A DNA stretch of 64,000 nucleotides from Nodosilinea sp. P-1105 (GCF_012911975.1 NZ_SMDQ01000019.1:22436-86435); one strand, 5' to 3'. Shown: positions 1 to 9,769, counted from the stretch's first letter. Notes: a model not told the origin generated them from the sequence alone. Made by a program: numbers and translations.

Positions 1-1
1 C

Positions 2-2296
2 TGCTTAAGTCGTGTCTGGAGTAAGGTTAAGCATCTACTGCTACAAGGCTTTGGATTATGGTTAGTCCTATTTACTTTCACTATTTTTGTAATCTTACTC
101 ATTCATGAGATAGATTTAATTGGAGCAGAGATTTTTGACTCTACATCATCAGGCCTTGAATATTTAGACTATTTGAATAGCATAATACGTTCCCTAGGAA
201 TTATATTTTCGATTGGCCTTATTTCTTTTGCCTTATATTGGCTTTTTAATAACAAGGTAGGAATTGTGATCTTGCCTTTTGACGTGATTTATGGCCCATC
301 AGAGCATCAGAGTTTAGTCCCAAATCATCAAGAGAAAAAATATACTGTTAATCAGGGCTCATTTTTAGCCAATCTTCTTATAGAAGAAATTCATAGAATT
401 AAAAGCATACATATGATGCCCAGAGAGTTCAAAGATGATAGTTCTGATGAAATAAACTTAAGATTGGAATTTAGAAATTTTCCTCCCTTGACTTCTTTAG
501 AACATGATCTTGGCGAAGCATTAGCTGACTTAGGCACAATAGAGTTTGGCAATGCCAAGCTTTCGCTGGGCTCATTCTTACTTAGCATAAAAAGAGCATG
601 GCCATTTGGTGGTGTCAACGGCATTATTTCAGGAAGCGTTCGCACTAACCCAAGAACTCAAGAAATAGTCGCCCGTATAGACTATGGGAATAAAATCAGC
701 GCCTGGAAAGCGACACAAGAAAACTGTCAGGGAACAGTGTTTATTTCAGAAGATATGATTCGCGAGCTAGCCTACAAGATAGTCTTTGACCTGATCCCCA
801 AAAAAAAGCTTCCTGCTAGAACATGGAAAGCTTTGAGGGAAATTACAGAGGCTATAGCCTGTTTTGAGCAGTACTTCAGAACCAATATAGATAGTGCACT
901 TGACCAGGCCTATAACCATCTAGAGCAAGCCTTAAAAAAAGATGTGAGGTTAGAAACTTGTCACGATATCCATTCGGAGACATTAGCTGACTTCTTCTAT
1001 AGAATTGGCTTATCATATCTTTTGAGGAATAAGCATGAAGAAGCAGGCAGGGCCATAAAACAAGCGCTTAAACTAGATCAGAATTCAAACAATTTATGTT
1101 TTTATTACAATGCCCTCGGCAATGTTTATTTGGCTCAGGAAAAAACTGAGAAATCAGAACTACATTATCGACGATCTATTGACGAATATGAAAAAAGTAA
1201 GCAAACCAAATCCAGAAATGAAGTCGATAACTGGTTCAAAGTTCTGATAAAATATTTAACTTTTCACTATTATGATCTCACATACAAGTTATTTTCCTTA
1301 CTTTATCAACTCAGACTACGCAACTCACCGCCAGCGAGCCTAAAATACAAGGCAAAGATTTTCGCTTATCCATACAATGGGATTGGAAATATTTGTTGGC
1401 GTCAAAAAGGAGACTTTAGTGATGCATCTCAAAGTTACAATAAAGCAATTGAAATAGATCGACACTTTTGGAAAAGTTATCACAACCTAGGAGTTATTTA
1501 TCTATATCAAAATACATTTCATTTTTGTGAAAAAGATTTTAGAAAAGCCCATTACATGTTTGAAAAGGGCCTATATTATTGTAGCAAACCATCATCCGCT
1601 TGTCACAGTGGAATAAGTCTGGCAAATCTATTTCTCATAGTTTCATTTGAGCAAAAATTGCTTGCTAATCACGTAACATTTAAGTTTCACATAGCTTATC
1701 TCATCACTGAAGAATCAGTATTTCTTAGTCAGTCTTTGGTTGCCAAGAAAATTTTACAATTTCTTGATAGACTTTATACTTTTGACAATATCTTAACTGA
1801 GAGAGAAACAGATCAGGAACAGCGAAGCGAGATTATTAGCCATTGCGAATACCAGATGCTTAGAGCCATAGATTTAAGCCCTAAAGAGAATTATCTGAAT
1901 TGGAATTTAGGACTAATATATGCCTGGCAATCTAGATTTGATATGGCTTATCAGCAATGGGAAATTGCTGCAAACAAGGCCCAGGCTGACAACAAGCATT
2001 TTTGTTCAATGGTGTATAGATGTGCGAAATACTCACTTAAATCAAGACATTTTGATGGATTAAAGAATTACCACTCCAGTATAAAAGGCCACTACTCTGG
2101 CGTTAACGTTGGCAATTTAAAGAACACAATCAAAGATTTAGAGGTGATTAGATTATCAGTCTTTAAGGCGATAATTGCTGGTCGAACCAGGCCTAATCGA
2201 CTACAGGATATTACTGAAACGTACATAAGGATTTCTTTATTGCAGAGGAGCCTACTAAACTTATTAAAAAAAATAGAAATCAAAAAACTGGTATAA
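2..2296 (+). CDS. Membrane TPR-repeat protein, 5'-truncated by the window edge (track start is a TTG at 173, but the frame is open back to base 2)
   Basis: Frame 2 reads CLSRVWSKVKHLLLQGFGLWLVLFTFTIFVILLIHEIDL... into the 173 ORF with no stop; two hydrophobic segments, then a VILPF-type region and TPR-like helices (ALGNVYLAQEKTEKSELHYRRSI, YNGIGNICWRQKGDFSDASQSYNKAIEID). Confidence 0.75.
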   Translation, partial: CLSRVWSKVKHLLLQGFGLWLVLFTFTIFVILLIHEIDLIGAEIFDSTSSGLEYLDYLNSIIRSLGIIFSIGLISFALYWLFNNKVGIVILPFDVIYGPSEHQSLVPNHQEKKYTVNQGSFLANLLIEEIHRIKSIHMMPREFKDDSSDEINLRLEFRNFPPLTSLEHDLGEALADLGTIEFGNAKLSLGSFLLSIKRAWPFGGVNGIISGSVRTNPRTQEIVARIDYGNKISAWKATQENCQGTVFISEDMIRELAYKIVFDLIPKKKLPARTWKALREITEAIACFEQYFRTNIDSALDQAYNHLEQALKKDVRLETCHDIHSETLADFFYRIGLSYLLRNKHEEAGRAIKQALKLDQNSNNLCFYYNALGNVYLAQEKTEKSELHYRRSIDEYEKSKQTKSRNEVDNWFKVLIKYLTFHYYDLTYKLFSLLYQLRLRNSPPASLKYKAKIFAYPYNGIGNICWRQKGDFSDASQSYNKAIEIDRHFWKSYHNLGVIYLYQNTFHFCEKDFRKAHYMFEKGLYYCSKPSSACHSGISLANLFLIVSFEQKLLANHVTFKFHIAYLITEESVFLSQSLVAKKILQFLDRLYTFDNILTERETDQEQRSEIISHCEYQMLRAIDLSPKENYLNWNLGLIYAWQSRFDMAYQQWEIAANKAQADNKHFCSMVYRCAKYSLKSRHFDGLKNYHSSIKGHYSGVNVGNLKNTIKDLEVIRLSVFKAIIAGRTRPNRLQDITETYIRISLLQRSLLNLLKKIEIKKLV

Positions 2297-2436
2297 CTGC
2301 AAATAATGCGTTAGCTTCTGGTTGACTGACTCAAGTTTGAAAAGCCTTAGCATCCCTTAGTTTGATGGCGTCGAAATAGAGCAAATAAGCACCTAATTAC
2401 CAGATAAAATTGAGTGATTTTTGTTCTAACCCACCT

Positions 2437-2494
2437 CCAAGTCCAGTTCTGGAGTGCTGTCTATGGGAGAACTCCAGATCCCGAGCTGGACTTA
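2437..2494 (+). repeat. Dispersed ~62-bp hairpin repeat, copy 1
   Basis: CCAAGTCCAG-TTCTGGAGTGCTGTCTATGGGAGAACTCCAGATCCCGAG-CTGGACTT. Confidence 0.85.
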
Positions 2495-2536
2495 ATCAGT
2501 ATTTTCTTATAATAATTAGGTGAAGATGAGTTACTT

Positions 2537-3358
2537 ATGTTTTCAAATTCTAGTAAGACTTCTGCAAGCAGTGCTGAAACTACCAAGGCAGAGAAAAAGC
2601 CTCAGTTAGCCTTAAGATGGTTATCATTATTTTTCTCCGCTTTCTCTTTTGCCGTAGTATTGCATTCACTTTTCTCACCTGATGCAAAAGAAACCTTGAG
2701 CAGTCAAGCTATTTACTGGTTTTCAATTTCGTTCATCGCTGCAATCATACCCTGGGCGAAAGAGTTTGAACTTGGCTCTCTGAAGATTACACTTCAGGAG
2801 TTCAAGGATGAACTAAAAAGTATAAAAAAGGAAATCAAGGAAATTTCTGAAAGTCGATACGCAAACCTGGTGTATCTGCTTGATAGTCAAGGCAACTTAG
2901 CAATCATTCAGCGTCCTCAGTATGACAATAGATGGATCCCCTGTGGTACTCGTCTAGAGCCAAATGAGTTCCCCCATGAAGCCGTGGAAAGAATCATTTC
3001 CGAAGAATTAGGACTTGCCAGAAGATCCTATGATTTCTGGCCAGAATTCTCAGAAGTCACCTATGAGGAAACCAGGATGGTTCCTAAACCTTATCAGGTT
3101 CAAATTGAGTCAAGTGAGCATTTGAGAGGGAAAGGAGGTGAAGCTATATCGCAGCATTATGATTTCGTATATGTATGTACAACTTTTGATGAAATGCCAA
3201 GTCTTAGGGAAAAGTATGTTGTCCAGTGGATTTCCTTCAGGAAATTTAAGCGAGAAATTGCATTGGCTCAAAAAAGGGGAGAAAGTTTCACTTTCCATGA
3301 TGTAGAAATAACATATGAAAGGATTTTAAGGGACATGGGTAAGCTCGACTTACTGTGA
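2537..3358 (+). CDS. 2-TM + coiled-coil protein with C-terminal Nudix-like domain
   Basis: Two hydrophobic helices (LALRWLSLFFSAFSFAVVLHSLF; AIYWFSISFIAAIIPW), coiled coil (LKSIKKEIKEISES), Nudix-box-like GTRLEPNEFPHEAVERIISEELGL. Confidence 0.7.
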   Translation: MFSNSSKTSASSAETTKAEKKPQLALRWLSLFFSAFSFAVVLHSLFSPDAKETLSSQAIYWFSISFIAAIIPWAKEFELGSLKITLQEFKDELKSIKKEIKEISESRYANLVYLLDSQGNLAIIQRPQYDNRWIPCGTRLEPNEFPHEAVERIISEELGLARRSYDFWPEFSEVTYEETRMVPKPYQVQIESSEHLRGKGGEAISQHYDFVYVCTTFDEMPSLREKYVVQWISFRKFKREIALAQKRGESFTFHDVEITYERILRDMGKLDLL

Positions 3359-3536
3359 GTAGCCTCGATTATGAAAAGTTTCAGGAACTGCGTTTAGTCT
3401 GCCTGAAAACCTTTTCGTTTCAATCAACTTCTAAAGTTTTGTCAGTTAGCCCGAGAGATCTTCCCCTGAGATCATCAGCTTACTGTGTGGACTGCAGCGG
3501 TTGTCAACCAGCACAAAAAAGAGTTCAACGTTGCTG

Positions 3537-3583
3537 GTTTCGACTCCGCTCAACTAGCGACAAGGTCTGAGCGGAGTCGAAGG
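3537..3583. repeat. Inverted repeat TTTCGACTCCGCTCA ... TGAGCGGAGTCGAAGG
   Basis: Long perfect stem around a short loop; related GAGCGAAGTCG / GAGCGTGTCGAAG fragments at ~16600 and inside 51141-51406. Confidence 0.8.
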
Positions 3584-3890
3584 CCGGATCAAGGATCAGT
3601 CAGTAATTATGTCCATGTACTTATGCGTGTAAGCCGGGACAACTGTAGGGCTTGGAATTTAGGAGTTAGAAGCTAGGAGTGGCGCTGTGAGAAGCTTCTA
3701 GCTCCTGGCTTCTAGATTCCTTGACAGGAAATGTTTCGCCTTACGATGATACCTGTTTGGGTAGTCTACTTACACGAGAAGCGATAAGATACCTAGCATT
3801 GATTGAGGCATTAACGACTTGATCGAAGGGTTAAGCTGCATAAGCCTACCAGCTCCCCTAACTGTGTAGTTCTCTCACCTGCCTTGCCTT

Positions 3891-4409
3891 ATGGATATCG
3901 ATCCGACCGTCTATCCGTCTCGAGTTTTTGCTCGGCTTTTGGCCCATACCCAACTCACAGCAGATATCACTGGTTGTCCTATAACTATCTCGGTGCAACG
4001 GTTGGGAGAAGTAGCCTATGACCAGAACGTGATTCCTGGCGGAGAACCTCAACTGCCATCCACCTCCTCTAGCCATCCAACCCTCGGGCTAAGATTTAGC
4101 CTATCTGCTAGTCTTCACAGCGCTCCATCCAGCAACAACGCCTCACCCATTCATCCCCTCAATGACGCTATTGTTGATAGCTCCAGTCAAGCAAGAGACA
4201 GCCAGGGGATAGATCAGGCTTTGTTTGAGGATGTTGCTAAAACAGTTTTTAGTCCTAACCGCTATCCTGACCTGTATCGGTCTTGCGGTACTCGCGCAGC
4301 CGCGGCTGAATTAGAGGTTAAAGTAGCGACTGAGATTGTAGCCACCTACAAGCAGATTATGGACAACCGAGATTGCTCAACGGTACAAGGGCTAAACGAC
4401 TTGCTTTAG
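3891..4409 (+). CDS. Hypothetical protein
   Basis: 172-aa ORF with no competing longer ORF; no recognised family. Confidence 0.45.
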   Translation: MDIDPTVYPSRVFARLLAHTQLTADITGCPITISVQRLGEVAYDQNVIPGGEPQLPSTSSSHPTLGLRFSLSASLHSAPSSNNASPIHPLNDAIVDSSSQARDSQGIDQALFEDVAKTVFSPNRYPDLYRSCGTRAAAAELEVKVATEIVATYKQIMDNRDCSTVQGLNDLL

Positions 4410-4490
4410 ATAGCTCCTGGAACACTCTAGCTATCGCTCAATAACAGCCGTCTGAGGAGACCTCTGCCATTTACAGTAGTATGATGCTTC

Positions 4491-5000
4491 ATGGAGTTCC
4501 GTCCAAGCGGCAGGCTTCTGGCTTTACTCGCGTCTACTCACGGCCCCATGAGCGATTCTCACATCAACGTTGGTCCTATTGCTTGCCGATTATCCCAACT
4601 GACTGTCTTCACTAACGATGCTAACCCCCCTTTTTCTGAGACGGTTTTGCAAAGCCATCAGCCATTCTCACTGAAAGTGATAGTAGAGTTTTCCGGGCCA
4701 GGGGCGATCGCATTGATGCCCCTGGCCCCAGCTATTCAGGTGGAATTTTACACCAAGCCTTTGAGTCCTGAAACTGGCACTATTTTAGGCAGCATTCAGG
4801 TTAATACCAGACCAGACGTACTAATTTACGAGCCAACGATTAATCTGGGAACACCATTATCGATTGGACTTCGGCCAAAAACGATTTACCGGATTGGAGC
4901 TGTATTGCGGGTTGGGGCGCTAGACTGGCCTTCATTAATTACGGGTTACACGGAAGAGGTTACAGTCGAAATCTATGCGAGGGTTGAACGTTCCAAGTGA
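4491..5000 (+). CDS. Hypothetical protein, beta-rich (start may be internal at MSDSHINVG)
   Basis: 169-aa ORF with plausible composition. Confidence 0.55.
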   Translation: MEFRPSGRLLALLASTHGPMSDSHINVGPIACRLSQLTVFTNDANPPFSETVLQSHQPFSLKVIVEFSGPGAIALMPLAPAIQVEFYTKPLSPETGTILGSIQVNTRPDVLIYEPTINLGTPLSIGLRPKTIYRIGAVLRVGALDWPSLITGYTEEVTVEIYARVERSK

Positions 5001-5152
5001 GACTTGCCCTCAAGTGGCTCATCTACTGGTGATGCCTTACCCTCCACATTTCCCTAGGTCAAAAAACTGCCTCTAGGCATTAACTCAGAGGCAGGACCCT
5101 CCTACAGCGATAACCAATACTTAGAAGTCAGGAGCCAGTTAGGAGCGCGCGT

Positions 5153-5437
5153 CTAAAAGTAGGCGTAGGAAGATGAAGCGGCCACTGCGATCGCCACCAA
5201 CCCTTGACGTACAAACGACAGTAGCAAGAAGGCCAGAATCGGCGACAGATCAATCCCGCCCAAGGGGGGGATGATGGAACGGAAAATATTCAGATAGGGA
5301 TCCGTAAGCTGGCTGAGTACCGAGAATGGCGGACTAAACCAGTCCACATTCGGGAACCAGCTCAGCAAGATGCGAATAATCAGCAGGACCGTATAAATCG
5401 ACAAAAACGTCGTCAGGGTTTGTACCAATATGTCCAT
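5153..5437 (-). CDS. YggT family integral membrane protein
   Basis: MDILVQTLTTFLSIYTVLLIIRILLSWFPNVDW...LTDPYLNIFRSIIPPLGGIDLSPILAFLLL is the YggT pattern. Confidence 0.9.
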   Translation of the reverse strand: MDILVQTLTTFLSIYTVLLIIRILLSWFPNVDWFSPPFSVLSQLTDPYLNIFRSIIPPLGGIDLSPILAFLLLSFVRQGLVAIAVAASSSYAYF

Positions 5438-5542
5438 CGCAGAAACCTCGGCAGTAGTCGTTACCAACAATACATGGATAATTAGCAGCTGTCAGTTAAA
5501 GTGTAACGGATTGCTGCATCTGTTAGCTTTGGGCTAGATGTG

Positions 5543-5866
5543 CTAGGAATCAACCCGAGACGGGCTTTCCCAAGGATGCTCAGGGTGGCCGTTGATCCCC
5601 CCTAGCTGTTGACGCACCTCATCGATCGCATCATTCAGCTGGGCGATCTTGACTTCTAAGCCCAGGCGAGCTGCTTCCATACTCTCTTCATCTAAGTCCT
5701 CAAACTCTCCAAACCCAAGGGGTTGATCGGCCTTTGGCAGGGATGTTTTGGCCCGATCAGCAGACTGCATACGAGAGGCGGCTAGGGCCCCGACAACGCC
5801 CCCCAGCGCTCCGCCGACCAGGGTGCCGAGCAAAAAACCGCCGACGAAATTGTCTTGTTGACTCAT
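5543..5866 (-). CDS. Conserved cyanobacterial hypothetical with Gly-rich N-terminal TM segment
   Basis: MSQQDNFVGGFLLGTLVGGALGGVVGALAASR followed by an acidic/coiled C-terminus. Confidence 0.65.
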   Translation of the reverse strand: MSQQDNFVGGFLLGTLVGGALGGVVGALAASRMQSADRAKTSLPKADQPLGFGEFEDLDEESMEAARLGLEVKIAQLNDAIDEVRQQLGGINGHPEHPWESPSRVDS

Positions 5867-6075
5867 AGGTGCTTACCCGTGTGTTTATCGCCTGCTTTGT
5901 GGGTTGACCGGCCAGAATGACCCTAAGGGGTGTGATGAGTCAGCCGTTGAGACTGACCGTCACCAAACTTGATCGATTACGGCCTTATCTATTTTGACGG
6001 ATGTTGTCCTGTCTGCGCCAAAGCTTAGTTAGATCTTAAACCTTTAGGGTGGGAAGGCGATTTAGGGAACCGGTG

Positions 6076-6726
6076 TTAGGTACCAAAGGTGCGATCGCCA
6101 GCATCCCCCAAACCCGGCACGATGAATCCGTTGTCGTTCACCACCTCGTCAATGGCGGCTGCAAAAATGGTGACACTGGGATAGGTGGCCGCTAACTTTT
6201 GTAGGGCGGGGGGGGAGGTGACGATGGAAATGATCCGCACGGCGGCGGGGTCTATCCCCCGCTGGGTGAGCTCAGCCATCATCGCCATAATCGTACCGCC
6301 CGTGGCCAGCATCGGCTCGCTAATGATTACCCGAGTCCGGGGATCCAACTGGTCGGGTAGTTTGTTCAAGTAGCAGCTGGCCTCCAGGGTGGTTTCATTG
6401 CGCACAAACCCCATGTGGTAGACCGAGGCGAGGGGCACCAAGGCTTGAATACCTGGCATCAGGGCTAGACCGGCTCGTAAAATCGGTATCACCAGGGTGG
6501 GCACATCGGGATTCACAAAGGTGGCAGGAGCCGGTCCCAGGGGCGTATTCACCGTGGTCTCCATCGTAGGCAGCCACTCCCGAGTGGCCTCGTAGGCCAG
6601 CCAGCGCCCCAGTTCCTCCATGGCAGAACGAAACAGGGGATCAGGGGTGTCAGCATCGCGAGCTACCCCCAGCCAGTGCTGAATCAACGGATGGGGCGGC
6701 ACGAAAATACGCAGTTGTGGAGCCAT
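6076..6726 (-). CDS. upp: Uracil phosphoribosyltransferase, first copy
   Basis: PRPP loop VIISEPMLATGGTIMA and C-terminal [17 protein letters not shown]; start set at MAPQLRIFVPPHPLIQHW. Confidence 0.88.
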   Translation of the reverse strand: MAPQLRIFVPPHPLIQHWLGVARDADTPDPLFRSAMEELGRWLAYEATREWLPTMETTVNTPLGPAPATFVNPDVPTLVIPILRAGLALMPGIQALVPLASVYHMGFVRNETTLEASCYLNKLPDQLDPRTRVIISEPMLATGGTIMAMMAELTQRGIDPAAVRIISIVTSPPALQKLAATYPSVTIFAAAIDEVVNDNGFIVPGLGDAGDRTFGT

Positions 6727-6916
6727 GACCTTTAGGGGTTGATCGAACGTCAGTAGTGGACGAGTGAGTATAGGCAAATTTGCCACATCATACTCTGTTA
6801 CGGCATTTACGATACGGTCAGGTCGGTGTGAAAACCAGGCTTTTCCAAGGGGAAGCCACACCTGCGCCAGATCCTGGCCCCTGGGACAATGGAAACGTTC
6901 GCCAGAGGAGATCGGC

Positions 6917-7252
6917 ATGGCAAAAACGTTTTTTATTAAATCATTCTTGAGCTGGTACCGGCGGCTAATCCGTCATTCTAAGTATCGTTGGCTGGTTCTG
7001 TTAGGCACCCTGGCCTACGTCGCCACCCCCATTGATCTGATTCCCAGCTTTATTCCGGTGATTGGCTGGCTAGATGATGGATTAGTGGTCACCCTGGCCC
7101 TGACTGAGGTCACCCAAATGTTGCTGGAACGGCGACGGCGCGAAGCTGATCTGACGAACCCAAAGCCCAAGGCCAGCTCAATGGACTCTGCTAAGGAAGA
7201 TGCCACAACCACGGCGGCCTCGACGATTGATGTGGATGCTGTGGCGATGTGA
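6917..7252 (+). CDS. DUF1232/YkvA-like small membrane protein
   Basis: YRWLVLLGTLAYVATPIDLIPSFIPVIGWLDDGLVVTLAL is the YkvA/DUF1232 signature. Confidence 0.85.
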   Translation: MAKTFFIKSFLSWYRRLIRHSKYRWLVLLGTLAYVATPIDLIPSFIPVIGWLDDGLVVTLALTEVTQMLLERRRREADLTNPKPKASSMDSAKEDATTTAASTIDVDAVAM

Positions 7253-7485
7253 TTGTAAGACTTAGGCATAAACTGCAACAAACCGTAGCCTGTTTATTGC
7301 GATCTACAAACCTGTGCAACGTTTTCAGGCAGCTGGCCCTGAGGCTTGGAGTGTCTTGGTAGAACGAGGAGAATAGGGAGGCTATATCCCCGGCCCGTCC
7401 ATGCGGCCACCCGATATTTCAGTAGGGACATCCATAGCCCTAGCCCTTGACGCGATCGCCCTGTACACTTTCGGCGAGTTTTCCC

Positions 7486-8385
7486 ATGGTTAACGCTGCT
7501 CTCGCCTCGGCTCTGCCTACTCAGCCCCAGCCACCCCCAGCCTATCAGGAGGCCCAATTGGCCTTGGCGGTGGCGGATGAAAGCTTTCTGCGATCGCTGT
7601 TGACCGACAGCTTGCCAGCCTTGGTGCATCCCCATGAAGTGGGCACTGTCACCGTGGATGTGGGGGTACCCATGGGCCAGGGGCGGATTGATGCGGTACT
7701 GAAGTTCGAACATATCAGCTGTGTGCTGGCTGGATCCTATCCTGACGCGCCCCCAGCACCAACGGTGCATACCCACACCCAGTACCAGGCCATCACCACC
7801 TGTCACTCTGACCTGACGACCCTGGCTCAGAATGTGCCGATCTCGACCGCAGTCGAGATCCTGGCCCGGGCTGGGTTCGACCCAGACCAAATTCACCACA
7901 TTTTACACTTACCGTCCCAGGCCTGGCACAAATCCTGGTGGTACACCCTTGATCCTGATGGGTTTCTGACGGTTCCTTTCCAACGATCCATCCGCACCCG
8001 CTGTTTTGCCGACGGCACTGTCACCCTCCAGTTCAAAGACTATTACGCCTACGAGCGGCCAGAGGGCTTTCGCAGCGAACCCCGCCAACTGCCCGTGCTC
8101 GTCCATATGCCCCACCAGAGCTTTTGCGACAACCTGGCCCAGATCAACCGCACCCGTCAAACCCTGGGCACGGGGCAGGCCCTATTGATGGCCGATGACC
8201 TGACTGAGCTAGAAATTGAAGGCTATATTCGCCAAAACGTTAGCTTGTTCAGGCAACGGGGGATGGAATCAGCCTTGCAAGTCAATTGCCACATTTGCCA
8301 ACAAACTCAATGTCCAATGCGGGGAATTGATACCTCACCGGTTCTGGCCTGCCGCGCCTTTCAGCCCGCCGAGGTGATGGTCTAG
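7486..8385 (+). CDS. Conserved hypothetical protein with C-terminal Cys cluster
   Basis: Long ORF; C-terminal CHICQQTQCPMRGIDTSPVLAC. Confidence 0.65.
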   Translation: MVNAALASALPTQPQPPPAYQEAQLALAVADESFLRSLLTDSLPALVHPHEVGTVTVDVGVPMGQGRIDAVLKFEHISCVLAGSYPDAPPAPTVHTHTQYQAITTCHSDLTTLAQNVPISTAVEILARAGFDPDQIHHILHLPSQAWHKSWWYTLDPDGFLTVPFQRSIRTRCFADGTVTLQFKDYYAYERPEGFRSEPRQLPVLVHMPHQSFCDNLAQINRTRQTLGTGQALLMADDLTELEIEGYIRQNVSLFRQRGMESALQVNCHICQQTQCPMRGIDTSPVLACRAFQPAEVMV

Positions 8386-8813
8386 GGGAGTCGGTAACTG
8401 GCCACCCGCACCACCAAGTCACCACGATGGGGATCGTGGTTAAACACAAAGCTGCCCTCTTTTTGTTCGTGCCCTGACAAAAAATCAATTTGCTGTTCGC
8501 CCGTTTCTTCACCTTGACCGGGAATGTCCAGTTCGGCAATCACCTGCACCCCATTGGCGATGCGCCCGCCGGTATTGGTAATCACAAAGGGTACATAGTA
8601 GCGACCATCGGTAATCCGAATCGACTCAGCGACAACGACATTAAAGGCAGGGGGGCGATCTTGGTTCACCTGCCAGTCATAGATAATCACCCCCACGAGG
8701 GTTAATAAGATCACAGTCGCCCCGATAAACGTCACCCACTCGGCCATAGACCGTTGGGGTTGCCCGGTGGTAGAAGCCTGGGATGAATTGGGGGGAGGAT
8801 TGTCGATGCCCAT
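8382..8813 (-). CDS. TIGR02588-like conserved hypothetical (single TM)
   Basis: TM segment plus ADGRYYVPF/VQVIAELDI-like region; adjacent to a TIGR02587-like gene. Confidence 0.7.
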   Translation of the reverse strand: MGIDNPPPNSSQASTTGQPQRSMAEWVTFIGATVILLTLVGVIIYDWQVNQDRPPAFNVVVAESIRITDGRYYVPFVITNTGGRIANGVQVIAELDIPGQGEETGEQQIDFLSGHEQKEGSFVFNHDPHRGDLVVRVASYRLP

Positions 8814-9682
8814 TAGATTAGGATACGCCCTGCCGCTCCGCCAATGGAGGCCGGTAGGCCTAAGACTAAAATATCACTGAGCCACTCTTGCCAGGGGTCG
8901 CTGGGGCTGAGCTGCTGAAACATTACCAGCATAATGGCTGAGACCGCCAGGGCTACCACATAAGCGACCAGGGTTTCCGTGGGCGGGCTGAGCAAAAGCC
9001 CTCGTTGCAGCCGTTCGGTGCGGTCGGTAAACCCAGAGGCAAACACAATCGTATAAGACAGCACTAACGATGCCGCCATCACCAGCAACAACCACAGGGG
9101 CGGCAGCGACGCGGCCACCAGGGGTACCTCTTCGGTGGGGGCAATGCTCAAGCCAATCAGCACCGCTCCAATCAGGGTGGCATCTAGGTCCACCAGGGTG
9201 TCGCGCACCTTCGCCAGGGTCGGGGAGGTCAGCCGTCGAGATAGGGGGGCCGTAGTGCGGCGATCGCGACTTCGCTTAGTTTGAAAGGTCGATCGGGCCA
9301 ACGCCACACCCAGCGAAAAGGGTACAGACTCAAACACCAGTTTGCCCGTGGCCTCGGGCAGCGGCGTAGCCAGGGTAATCCGCCGTAGCAAGAGTAGGGC
9401 CAGGGCCGCACACAGAACACCAATCCCCACAGCTTCAATCGTTTCCAGAATCGCTTCCAGGGGGCGGAGGGCCAGGGTTTGCCGAAACCCCTCCACCTGG
9501 GTGAGCAACCAAACCACCAGCAGGGTCAACCCCAGCACCACCAATAACCATCGGGGATCCGTTGCCGACCCGATCGCCCAGACTTCCACGGTATACAGCA
9601 GCGGAATGCCGAATAAGAAGCCGCCAGCAATGCCCCGCAGGATAGCTTGTAATTCGGTGCGCCAGGGAGTGGGGTGAGGCAT
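8813..9682 (-). CDS. TIGR02587-like integral membrane protein (ORF continues to 9922 through repeats)
   Basis: MPHPTPWRTELQAILRGIAGGFLFGIPLLYTVEVW followed by multiple TM helices. Confidence 0.75.
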   Translation of the reverse strand: MPHPTPWRTELQAILRGIAGGFLFGIPLLYTVEVWAIGSATDPRWLLVVLGLTLLVVWLLTQVEGFRQTLALRPLEAILETIEAVGIGVLCAALALLLLRRITLATPLPEATGKLVFESVPFSLGVALARSTFQTKRSRDRRTTAPLSRRLTSPTLAKVRDTLVDLDATLIGAVLIGLSIAPTEEVPLVAASLPPLWLLLVMAASLVLSYTIVFASGFTDRTERLQRGLLLSPPTETLVAYVVALAVSAIMLVMFQQLSPSDPWQEWLSDILVLGLPASIGGAAGRILI

Positions 9683-9690
9683 GGGGAGGT

Positions 9691-9738
9691 GGGGGGATGG
9701 GGGGATGGGGGGATGGGGGGATGGGGGGATGGGGGGAT
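9691..9738. repeat. Tandem octamer array (GGGGGGAT)x6
   Basis: Six uninterrupted GGGGGGAT units. Confidence 0.95.
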
Positions 9739-9740
9739 GC

Positions 9741-9769
9741 GTAGGGGCGGACCTGGGTGTCCGCCCTGG
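9741..9769. repeat. Dispersed palindromic repeat GTAGGGGCGGACCTGGGTGTCCGCCCTGG (copy A)
   Basis: Near-identical at 9830-9858 and 44880-44908; partial at 9961-9982; divergent at 12990-13018. Confidence 0.9.

Noticed and set aside
3355-3676. Short + strand ORFs at 3355-3570 and 3485-3676
   Set aside because: Run through the GACTCCGCTCA palindrome and junction repeats; no protein-like conservation visible.
5543-5866. Gas-vesicle-like assignment suggested by the Gly-rich N-terminus
   Set aside because: Only a glycine-rich TM segment is shared; no Gvp motifs.
9691-9738. CRISPR-like regularity
   Set aside because: Pure 8-nt tandem repeat with no spacers; not a CRISPR array.
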